A program made the translations under genes and the position numbers. Below are positions 1 to 5,565 of a stretch of DNA of 9,430 nucleotides, piece after piece. Each line of letters starts with the position of its first letter. Positions within the stretch are counted from its first letter, which is position 1. The DNA lies in assembly GCA_021813025.1 (NCBI GenBank), contig JAKAME010000051.1, positions 1 through 9,430 of the forward strand, given 5' to 3'. This DNA is from Microcaldota archaeon (GTDB lineage: Archaea > Micrarchaeota > Micrarchaeia > Anstonellales > Anstonellaceae). A model generated the notes under the pieces. That model saw only the letters and a list, made by a program, of their open reading frames with translations. It was not told the DNA's origin and searched no databases.

Positions 1-2
1 CC

Positions 3-371
3 ACGGTCCTTACTGTTTGCGAAAACGGCTACGGCAAGCGCACGCCGATTGAGGAATACCGCCTGCAGGGCAGGGCCGGCTCAGGCATCATCAACATCAA
101 GACTGAGGGAAGGAACGGCAAGGTCGTGTCGGTGAAGACCGTCTCTGATGAGGACGAAATCCTCTGTGTTTCGTCCAAGGGCCAAGTGATTCGCATGCCT
201 GTCAAGGACATTTCCATTGTCGGGCGCAACACCATGGGCGTGCGGCTCATGAAGCTGGACGAGGGCGAGCGGGTGGTGGCTGTGGAGCACCTCACGCCTG
301 AGCCGAGCGGCGAGAACGGGAATGGAAATGGAAAAATGGAAGGGGATGGGAAAACAGAGAAAAAGACGTAG
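3..371 (+). CDS. gyrA: DNA gyrase subunit A, C-terminal end (partial)
   Basis: This is the last 122 codons of a gyrase A subunit; the gene enters from the left edge. The open frame runs from base 3 to a TAG at 369-371. The visible protein is made of repeated beta-strand units of the GyrA C-terminal pinwheel, which wraps DNA: an ENGYGKRTPIEEY blade with a following RLQGRAGSGI, then a second blade with SSKGQVIRMPVKDI and RNTMGVRLMKL. These blade signatures are strongly typical of GyrA/ParC. The protein ends in a low-complexity, polar Gly/Asn/Lys/Glu tail of about 25 residues after VVAVEHL, which is species-specific. Gyrase introduces negative supercoils using the GyrB ATPase, and bacterial-type gyrase is found in several archaeal lineages. 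GyrA rather than ParC is chosen on blade resemblance and the archaeal setting. The breakage-reunion domain lies outside the window. Confidence 0.9.
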   Translation, partial: TVLTVCENGYGKRTPIEEYRLQGRAGSGIINIKTEGRNGKVVSVKTVSDEDEILCVSSKGQVIRMPVKDISIVGRNTMGVRLMKLDEGERVVAVEHLTPEPSGENGNGNGKMEGDGKTEKKT

Positions 372-386
372 AAGGTGACCACTAGG

Positions 387-394
387 CTATTTAA
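387..394 (+). promoter_or_regulatory. TATA-like box for EamA transporter 1
   Basis: CTATTTAA lies in the 53-bp gap after gyrA, about 34 bp before the ATG at 425. With the usual archaeal distance of about 26 bp to the transcript start, the leader would be only about 8 bases. No clear Shine-Dalgarno sequence precedes the ATG. Confidence 0.45.
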
Positions 395-424
395 CATCCA
401 ACTCCGTCTTAATCGCAGATAAAT

Positions 425-1303
425 ATGGAGCTCTTGGCAATAGCACTTGTCCTTGTTTCCGCGCTGATGCACTCATTCCGTGACCTTTTCACCAAGAAAT
501 CAGGAGACAAGCAAGCGTTTGTTTGGTGGTACGAGCTAGCTGCAGTAGTGATCTATCTCCCAATTTTCATCTATATCTTATTGAGTTCTGGATTTCCAAG
601 CCAGATGACACTTATCATCAGCTTTATCGCAAGCTTGGTGCATTTTATCTACTGGGTATTCCTTTCAAAATCCCTGCAACACGGCGACCTGTCGCATGTC
701 TATCCAATAATGCGGTCTTCGCCTGGTCCGGTGCTCATCCTCTCAATCCTTTTCCTTCACGAGAAGGTTACGCTGCTTGGCGTGTTGGGCATTCTGCTGG
801 TCATGGCTGGTATCTACATAGTCAACATGCGCAAGCTCACGCTTTCGGAAATCCTTGCGCCTCTCCGCTCAATAACCAGGGAAAAATCCACTCAGTACGC
901 CCTGGCGGTGCTGCTTGCAGTGAGCGTTTACTCCGTCATAGACAAGTTCGTAGTCTCATCTCTTGTCAATCCGCTAATTTACATCTATCTCATCAACTTC
1001 TTCGCGCTCGTTCTCTTTACGCCATATATTGCAAGCACCAAGCATCTTGCGCTTTTGAAAAGCGAGTGGGTAAACAACAAAAGAACCATAATTTTGAACG
1101 GCTTCATTGTGATTTTCAGCTATGCACTGATTCTGCTTGCTTTCACCATGGAAAATGCCAGCTATGTGGTGGGCTTACGACAGCTAAGCGTCATCTTTGC
1201 CGTCATCTTGGGAGGGCAACTACTAAGGGAAAAGAACAACCGAATCCGGCTTTTGGCGGCGATAATAAGCTTCGTAGGCGCATTTCTGATTGCGATAGCG
1301 TAG
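425..1303 (+). CDS. EamA-type (DMT superfamily) membrane transporter 1
   Basis: A 292-residue integral membrane protein with about ten hydrophobic helices arranged as two EamA repeats, which is the usual length and topology for the drug/metabolite transporter superfamily. The first repeat ends with the characteristic pattern HVYPIMRSSPGPVLIL...FLHEKVT..G..GILLVMAGIYIVN (about residues 90-135). The second ends with a matching SYVVGLRQLSVIFAVILG...LREKNN...AAIISFVGAFLIAIA (about 245-292). These families move amino acids, nucleobases, sugars or other small metabolites; the substrate cannot be told from sequence. The ATG at 425 is chosen because it immediately precedes the first helix and sits at the right distance from a TATA-like box. 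The gene is noticeably AT-richer than its neighbours (about 35% G+C in bases 541-600). A larger overlapping frame in 523-1407 is a shadow. Confidence 0.85.
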   Translation: MELLAIALVLVSALMHSFRDLFTKKSGDKQAFVWWYELAAVVIYLPIFIYILLSSGFPSQMTLIISFIASLVHFIYWVFLSKSLQHGDLSHVYPIMRSSPGPVLILSILFLHEKVTLLGVLGILLVMAGIYIVNMRKLTLSEILAPLRSITREKSTQYALAVLLAVSVYSVIDKFVVSSLVNPLIYIYLINFFALVLFTPYIASTKHLALLKSEWVNNKRTIILNGFIVIFSYALILLAFTMENASYVVGLRQLSVIFAVILGGQLLREKNNRIRLLAAIISFVGAFLIAIA

Positions 1304-1364
1304 GAGCTACCTCATCCAAACTCCGAGCACTCTCATTAGGACAGCCTAAACCCCTGCCGTCGCT

Positions 1365-1372
1365 CTTTTATT
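1365..1372 (+). promoter_or_regulatory. TATA-like box for the RNase J-like gene
   Basis: CTTTTATT is centred about 26 bp before the ATG at 1395. Transcription would therefore begin at or next to the start codon, giving a leaderless mRNA. The 91-bp gap that holds it (1304-1394) shows no Shine-Dalgarno sequence and nothing else recognisable. Confidence 0.5.
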
Positions 1373-1394
1373 CTCCTTATTCCAAGCTCTTTCC

Positions 1395-2744
1395 ATGCCC
1401 TCGCTGACCTTCTATGGCGGAATAAACGAAATCGGCGGCAACAAAATCCTTCTTGAGCAGCAAAAATCACGCATTTTCCTTGACTTCGGCCAGTCGTTCT
1501 CGCTTTTGGACGATTACTTCGTGCCTGAGGGCTTTCTTTCACCAAGAGAGCGCTTCGGGCTGAAAGATTACTTTGAGTTTGGATTAATGCCAAAACTCGC
1601 TGGCCTCTACAACAAAGAGGCGCTGACCGCAACCGACCTGCCCCACAAAAACGAGCCTTCTTTTGACGCCGTGCTCATCACCCATGCCCACAACGACCAT
1701 GTGGCCCATCTCAAATACCTCCATCCCGGCATTCCTGTCTACATGGGCGAGGCCACTAAGAAAATTCTTGAGTCCACGGCTGAAACCACCCGCCAATCTT
1801 TTTGGAGAGAGGAATCCGACATTCGCACCTTTCGCACCGGCCAGAAGCTCTCAATTGGCGAATTCGAAGTAGAGCCTGTCCATGTTGACCATTCAGTGCC
1901 GGGCGCTTACGGCTTTATCATCGAAACCAAAGAGGGCAGCATCGCCTATTCAGGAGATTTGCGCGCGCACGGCCACAGGCCGGATTTGACAGAGGATTTC
2001 GTGCAGAGGGCAGTCGCCTCCGAGCCTAAAGCCCTCATAATGGAGGGAACGCGCGTGGCGCTCAACGAGATGCGCAAGAACCACACCGAACCATTCGTGC
2101 AGGAAGAATCGCAGAAAGTGGCGCATGACACCAAAGGCCTTGTGATGGCCATGCGATATCCGAAAGATTTGGACCGCTTCCGCACCTTCTATTCAGTAGC
2201 CAAAGAGACTGGAAGAACTCTCGTCATTTCGCTCAAGACCGCGCATCTTTTGCAGACCTTGCGCTCCGACGAGAAGCTCGGTCTTCCCGACCCGTTTTCA
2301 GACAAGCACATCAAAGTCTATGAGCGAAAATTGAGAAACTATCCCGCATGGCAAAAACCTCTGCTGGAAAAATGCGTGGACGCCTCCTTCGTGCACGAGC
2401 ACCAGAAAGACCTGATTTTCGAGCTTGATTTCTATTATTTCGGCGAGCTGGTGGACGTTCAGCCTGCCGGCGGCGCGTGCATCCATTCCATGAGCGAGCC
2501 TTTCGAGGAGGACCCCATGTCGCAGGTGGGCGACGAGGTGCTCAAGAACTGGCTGGCGCACTACAATCTGGCCCACCACCAATTGCATGCCTCCGGCCAT
2601 GCCTCGCGCCAAGAGATTATGCAGATGATAGGCAGCGTAAATCCAAGGCAGGTGTTTCCCGTGCACACCCACGCGCCAGAATTGTTCAAAGAGGGTGGCA
2701 AGCCAACGGCGCTGTTGAAAAAGAACGAGAAGTGCGCGATATAA
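1395..2744 (+). CDS. RNase J-like metallo-beta-lactamase / beta-CASP hydrolase
   Basis: A 449-residue protein of the metallo-beta-lactamase fold with a beta-CASP insert, most like the RNase J/CPSF-type nucleases. Visible motifs in order are: an N-terminal GGINEIGGNKILL strand; the metal-binding HAHNDH at residues 97-102 (HxHxDH); VDHSVPG with His166; YSGDLRAHG with Asp188; the beta-CASP segment around 215-395; HASGHAS at 398-404 (equivalent to RNase J SGHA); and FPVHTHAPE with His424. All residues expected to bind the two zincs and the terminal histidine are present, so it should be active. A segment of about 60 residues (about 37-90) between the first strands and HAHNDH is longer than in standard RNase J. 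The C-terminal RNase J domain is absent. The likely role is RNA processing or 5'-3' decay in the cytoplasm; this is inferred from the family, and another phosphodiester substrate is possible. Confidence 0.8.
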   Translation: MPSLTFYGGINEIGGNKILLEQQKSRIFLDFGQSFSLLDDYFVPEGFLSPRERFGLKDYFEFGLMPKLAGLYNKEALTATDLPHKNEPSFDAVLITHAHNDHVAHLKYLHPGIPVYMGEATKKILESTAETTRQSFWREESDIRTFRTGQKLSIGEFEVEPVHVDHSVPGAYGFIIETKEGSIAYSGDLRAHGHRPDLTEDFVQRAVASEPKALIMEGTRVALNEMRKNHTEPFVQEESQKVAHDTKGLVMAMRYPKDLDRFRTFYSVAKETGRTLVISLKTAHLLQTLRSDEKLGLPDPFSDKHIKVYERKLRNYPAWQKPLLEKCVDASFVHEHQKDLIFELDFYYFGELVDVQPAGGACIHSMSEPFEEDPMSQVGDEVLKNWLAHYNLAHHQLHASGHASRQEIMQMIGSVNPRQVFPVHTHAPELFKEGGKPTALLKKNEKCAI

Positions 2745-2755
2745 ACCTGTTTTTC
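2714..2755. terminator. Overlapping convergent termination zone
   Basis: The two convergent genes are separated by only 9 bp (2745-2753). On the plus strand CCTGTTTTTC at 2746-2755 supplies a U-run for the RNase J-like gene. On the minus strand the A-run at about 2717-2722 (GAAAAAGAAC on the plus strand) becomes a U-run inside the 3' end of the opposite gene. Archaeal terminators are often simple T-runs, so each transcript probably ends within its neighbour. Confidence 0.35.
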
Positions 2756-3653
2756 ATGCTCCGGAAATCAGCCACACTCCAACCACTGCCAGCAGCGCAG
2801 CCACCACCTTTTGCAGCCAGCCCTCTTTCTCATGCAGCAGCAGCCCTCCAGCGATTGCAGTCAGCACCACGGCCGTGGCCATCACCGGCACCACTGTTGA
2901 GGCCGGCAGCAGGGTGAAGGCCACCAGGGAGGCGGCATAGAAGGTCGCGCCGGCTAGGCCGTTGATGAGAATGTCAAGCGGATGGCGCCGGAGCGCGGCA
3001 ATGGAGCGCCCCAGCGCGTTTTGCCGCATGAGAAGACAGAGCCCCAGCGTCAGGAGGGTGGATTCGAAAATGGCGAAAACAAATGGCGGCATCAGGCCCA
3101 CCCCGTATTTGCTGGCAATGGCGGTGCCTGCGCTGAAGGCCGCGCCTATGACCACGAGCTGGAGGCCTTCGGTTTTCCACTTGCTGATTTGAGTTTTGTA
3201 CACGCTCAGGGCCGAGGCCAGGAAGATGAGGGCCACCGCCGCGAGCTTGGCGGGTGTGATGCTCTCTCCCAGAAGCGCGGCCGCGAAGATGAGCGCCCAA
3301 AACACGTTGAGGCGGCTGAAAATGGCCCGTTCAGAGGCGTCAACGACCTTGGAGGCCTTGAAGGTGAGGTAGGTGAACACAACCGAAGCGCCGGCGCCCA
3401 GAATGCAGGCCAGCCATGCGATGGCCGGCACACTGGAGAGGGAGAAGTCGTCACGGAATGAGAAATTCGCGCCCAAGAGCAGGATGAATGGCACGGTGAA
3501 GAGGATGGTGAGGAAATTCGATGCAGTGCCTGCGGCCGCCTCGTCATGCTCCCCCTTCATCACCTGCCGCAGGGAAAGATTCCACACGACAGAGGAAACC
3601 ACTCCGAAAGCCAGCCAGCCCCAGAGGACGAGATTGGAGTCAAGCCCCATCAT
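2754..3653 (-). CDS. EamA-type (DMT superfamily) membrane transporter 2
   Basis: About 299 residues with roughly ten membrane helices in two EamA repeats. The first closes with SERAIFSRLNVFWALIFAAALLGE followed by AKLAAVALIFLASALSVYK. The second closes with STVVPVMATAVVLTAIAGGLLLHE followed by KVVAALLAVVGVWLISGA. These are standard signatures of the family. The start at 3653 is preferred because its ATG overlaps the TGA of the upstream DUF1405 gene as ATGA and has a GAGGG ribosome-binding site 7-8 bases before it. An in-frame ATG at 3683 would add ten polar residues and is the alternative. The gene is the last of a leftward cluster with the acyltransferase and DUF1405 genes. The substrate is unknown. 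It is only distantly similar to the transporter at 425-1303 and is far more GC-rich, so the two are not a recent duplication. Confidence 0.85.
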   Translation of the reverse strand: MMGLDSNLVLWGWLAFGVVSSVVWNLSLRQVMKGEHDEAAAGTASNFLTILFTVPFILLLGANFSFRDDFSLSSVPAIAWLACILGAGASVVFTYLTFKASKVVDASERAIFSRLNVFWALIFAAALLGESITPAKLAAVALIFLASALSVYKTQISKWKTEGLQLVVIGAAFSAGTAIASKYGVGLMPPFVFAIFESTLLTLGLCLLMRQNALGRSIAALRRHPLDILINGLAGATFYAASLVAFTLLPASTVVPVMATAVVLTAIAGGLLLHEKEGWLQKVVAALLAVVGVWLISGA

Positions 3654-4339
3654 GTTTGAGCCCTCTTGTTCCATCGCAGCCATCCGCGCAGCCTTTCCAG
3701 TTCATTGTTCTCTCCACTCAACCGGCCCAACATCAGAAGCGCCAGAGGCACGATGAGGCTGCCGGTCCATGTGAAAACTGCAATGCTTGGATTAAGCGGG
3801 TCGGTGAGCCACGGATGGGTGGAGAGCGGCCCGAAGCCGTAATCAATGAGCGTGTTGAGGCCAAGCCAGAGCCATGCGAGGACAAGCGCCAAAAGCCAGC
3901 CGGCAGCTGCGCCAATCTCTTTCTTTTTTGGCAATACCAGCATGGCCTGCAATATCATGCCCAAGTGGCCGAAAATCAGTATAAGGGTGATTGGAAGCTG
4001 CGTTGGCGCAAGATAGGCTGTCCAATAGACTATGAAAACGAAAATGGTCCAGCTTCCATACAGCGCGCAGGCGGAGGCGATTGTAAATCGGAAAGGCGCG
4101 GCCAGCGCGCCAAGCAGCCCCTGCCCGCCTTTCGGCCAGCCGGAAAGTAGGATGACGCTCGCCAGCGCGGCATAGAGCGGGCAGTCGGGCACGAAAAGCC
4201 AGAGGTAGAATGGCGTGCTGGCCAGTTGGCCATAATAGAAATAGCCTCCAAAGCCCAGAGTGGCGAGCGTGAGAATGACCAAGATGATGGGGCCAAAGCC
4301 CGGCCGGTTGAGCTGGCCAAAATTCCGTCTTTCGCTCAT
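3650..4339 (-). CDS. DUF1405 (YpjA-like) integral membrane protein
   Basis: A 229-residue membrane protein with about six helices (roughly 16-36, 55-70, 84-110, 115-137, 143-165 and 188-205). The segment YYGQLASTPFYLWLFVPDCPL at residues 35-55 and the LIDYGFGPLSTHPW segment at 164-177 match what is known of the DUF1405 family, represented in Bacillus by YpjA. The function of that family is not established. Length agrees with the family (about 200 residues). The start ATG lies 16 bp downstream of the acyltransferase stop, and a GAGG element overlaps that stop codon. The 3' end overlaps the next transporter by ATGA, so translational coupling is likely. The N-terminal 15 residues and the C-terminal 20 residues (rich in Arg, Glu and Asn) are polar and presumably outside the bilayer. 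Confidence 0.75.
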   Translation of the reverse strand: MSERRNFGQLNRPGFGPIILVILTLATLGFGGYFYYGQLASTPFYLWLFVPDCPLYAALASVILLSGWPKGGQGLLGALAAPFRFTIASACALYGSWTIFVFIVYWTAYLAPTQLPITLILIFGHLGMILQAMLVLPKKKEIGAAAGWLLALVLAWLWLGLNTLIDYGFGPLSTHPWLTDPLNPSIAVFTWTGSLIVPLALLMLGRLSGENNELERLRGWLRWNKRAQT

Positions 4340-4352
4340 GGCAAGCCCAACC

Positions 4353-4844
4353 TCATTTTCCCAGTTTTTTGATTATTCTGGCCGGCACTCCGCCGACCAG
4401 CACGCGCGCAGGCACGTCGGAATTCACCAGCGCCATCGCCCCGACCTGCGCGCCATCGCCCACGCTCACGCCCGCCAGCACCACCGCGCGTGCGCCTATG
4501 AGCGCGCGGCGGCCGATTATTGTGCGGCCGACAGAATGCCAGTCAGGCAAAAACTCGTGCGCCATGACAAGCGCCTGAAAGCCGATGATGGCTCCGTCCC
4601 CTATCTCGATTTGCTCGGGGCTGAAGAAATCCATTATCGCGCCCGGCGCTATGCGCACGTCGCGGCCGACTTTCACTCCGATTAGGCGGTAGAGCGCGTT
4701 CTTGAGCCTCATGGAGGGGCATACTGAGGCCAGATGGACTATCGCGTAATTGAAGCCCACGCGGATTGGCGAGTAAATGCTCCACCAGCGCACCAGCGCG
4801 TTTGCATCTCCGGGCGGCTTTGGATAGAATTTCAAACGGCGCAT
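4353..4844 (-). CDS. Hexapeptide-repeat (left-handed beta-helix) acyltransferase
   Basis: A 163-residue O-/N-acyltransferase of the LacA/NodL/WbbJ type (COG0110). After an N-terminal helical region (about 1-50), hexapeptide turns [VIL]Gxxxx start at IGVKVGRDVRIAPGA (about 55-69) and continue through IEIGDGAIIGFQALVMAHEF, TIIGRRALIGARAVVLAGVSVGDGAQVGAMALVNSDVPARVLVGGVPARIIKKL. The histidine in VMAHEF (residue 96) is in the position of the catalytic base. The C-terminal VGGVPARIIKKL ending is typical. Such enzymes transfer acetyl or other acyl groups from CoA or acyl carrier protein to sugars or antibiotics; here cell-surface glycan or lipid-sugar modification is a guess. The ATG at 4844 is chosen over a TTG one codon upstream because it lies about 26 bp from a good TATA box. 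It heads a cluster with two membrane proteins. Confidence 0.85.
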   Translation of the reverse strand: MRRLKFYPKPPGDANALVRWWSIYSPIRVGFNYAIVHLASVCPSMRLKNALYRLIGVKVGRDVRIAPGAIMDFFSPEQIEIGDGAIIGFQALVMAHEFLPDWHSVGRTIIGRRALIGARAVVLAGVSVGDGAQVGAMALVNSDVPARVLVGGVPARIIKKLGK

Positions 4845-4866
4845 CAAACTGAGGGCGAAGAAGATG

Positions 4867-4875
4867 CTTATATGC
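4867..4875 (-). promoter_or_regulatory. TATA box of the acyltransferase, overlapping the maf stop codon
   Basis: On the minus strand the sequence GCATATAAG is centred 27 bp before the ATG at 4844, the standard archaeal spacing for a leaderless start. The TAA stop of maf (4870-4868) is part of this box. Confidence 0.6.
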
Positions 4876-5431
4876 CTATATCATGCAGCGCTTTTCCAAG
4901 TTTTTTTGCAGGCAGGCCGGCCACCGCGCCAAATTCCCCTCCCTTTTTCACAATCCAGTTTCGCACCGGCTTTTCCTCCGCATTGACTGCAGCCGCCTTG
5001 CCGCGCCAGAGAGAGGAGGAAAGATAGCGCGAAATCTCATCCTCGCCAAGCTTGCGGAATTTCACCCAGCCGCATTCGGGCCAGCAAAGCGCCTGTTGGC
5101 GGCCGGGAATTGCAATTGCAATCGATGTCGCAACATCCAGCCTCTGCCCGCTTAAACGCTTGAGCATTGCGCGGGCATCTTTTCTGTTCTCCGGCTTGCC
5201 CATAATTTTCCCCCGGCAGCTGGCCAGCGTGTCGGCGGCAATGATAAGGGCGCGGGGAAAACGGCGGGCGGCGGCCCGGCATTTGGCCAATGCAAGATAA
5301 CTGGTTTTTTGCGCAGCAGTCTTGCCTTTTGCCCGCCTTGGCTCGGAAACCCCGATGCTGCGAAAGCGAGTGACGATTTGGCGCAATGCTTTCTTCCTTC
5401 TCGGCGAGCGGCTGGCGAGGATGATTTGCAC
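4868..5431 (-). CDS. maf: Maf family nucleoside triphosphate pyrophosphatase
   Basis: A 187-residue Maf-like protein, the normal family length. Maf proteins hydrolyse dTTP, UTP and modified or non-canonical NTPs to the monophosphate plus PPi in the cytoplasm. Visible signatures are the N-terminal phosphate loop IILASRSPRRKKAL (3-16), the substrate/metal region AADTLAS with Asp67, KIMGKPENRKDARAMLKRLSGQ (75-96), DVATSIAIAI (99-108), the EDEISRYL helix (130-137) and the closing AGLPAKKL (171-178). The usual GKAGxYxIQGxG segment is degenerate: GKAAAVNAEEKPVRNW stands in its place, so specificity may differ. The start is a GTG about 26 bp from a strong TATA box; there is no upstream ATG in frame. 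It is divergent from the dCMP deaminase fusion, another nucleotide-pool enzyme. Confidence 0.8.
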   Translation of the reverse strand: MQIILASRSPRRKKALRQIVTRFRSIGVSEPRRAKGKTAAQKTSYLALAKCRAAARRFPRALIIAADTLASCRGKIMGKPENRKDARAMLKRLSGQRLDVATSIAIAIPGRQQALCWPECGWVKFRKLGEDEISRYLSSSLWRGKAAAVNAEEKPVRNWIVKKGGEFGAVAGLPAKKLGKALHDIGI

Positions 5432-5452
5432 GGAACCGGTGGGCTGAATAGC

Positions 5453-5460
5453 ATTTTATA
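5453..5460 (-). promoter_or_regulatory. TATA box for maf
   Basis: On the minus strand this reads TATAAAAT, centred about 26 bp before the GTG start at 5431, predicting a leaderless transcript. It is the core of the first copy of the direct repeat in this region. A second weaker box (GCATAAATGC on the minus strand, about 5483-5491) is too far from the start to serve a leaderless mRNA. Confidence 0.6.
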
Positions 5461-5535
5461 CCCTTCCCGGCCCCGCCGAACAGCATTTATGCCCCCGGCG
5501 CGGGTGAACCCGCCGGTCTCTGGCACCCGAATACC

Positions 5536-5543
5536 ATTTTATA
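5536..5543 (+). promoter_or_regulatory. TATA-like box for the kinase/dCMP deaminase gene
   Basis: ATTTTATA is centred 26-27 bp before the ATG at 5566, so transcription should begin at the start codon. No Shine-Dalgarno sequence lies before the ATG (CCCCCTCC instead), in agreement with a leaderless mRNA. The box is the core of the third repeat copy. Confidence 0.6.
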
Positions 5544-5565
5544 CTCTCGCCGGCCAACCCCCTCC

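Larger units (their letters stand above)
5446..5555. repeat. Three direct copies of a promoter-like repeat
   Basis: In the maf/deaminase divergent region a short element occurs three times in the same direction, beginning at 5446, 5478 and 5529. The first copy starts GAATAGCATTTTATACCC and the third GAATACCATTTTATACTC. Over 27 bases (5446-5472 against 5529-5555) they agree at 23 positions, ending in a shared CGGCC. The middle copy (5478-5498) starts GAACAGCATTTATGCCC, lacks one T and is shorter before its CCGGC. Spacing between copies is 32 and 51 bp. Copies one and three supply the TATA boxes of maf and of the deaminase. It could be a duplicated promoter or an operator array. Confidence 0.6.

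Noticed and set aside
523..1407. A 294-codon plus-strand frame overlapping the first transporter
   Set aside because: It is in another frame of the EamA gene. Its protein is rich in His, Cys and Arg with no domain pattern, whereas the 425-1303 frame gives a clear ten-helix transporter.
425..3683. The two EamA transporters as a flanking duplication around the RNase J-like gene
   Set aside because: They are on opposite strands, differ strongly in composition, and share only family-level patterns, so they are not a recent duplication or a composite mobile element.
3521..4150. A 209-codon plus-strand frame opposite the DUF1405 and transporter genes
   Set aside because: Its protein is Pro/Arg/Ala/Glu-rich without motifs. 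The minus strand carries membrane proteins with family signatures and ATGA junctions.
5432..5565. An AvcI-like RNA antitoxin upstream of the deaminase fusion
   Set aside because: AvcD genes are accompanied by a small RNA antitoxin, so I looked for a structured RNA here. The gap is taken up by the three promoter-like repeats, and I see no stable hairpin plus terminator.
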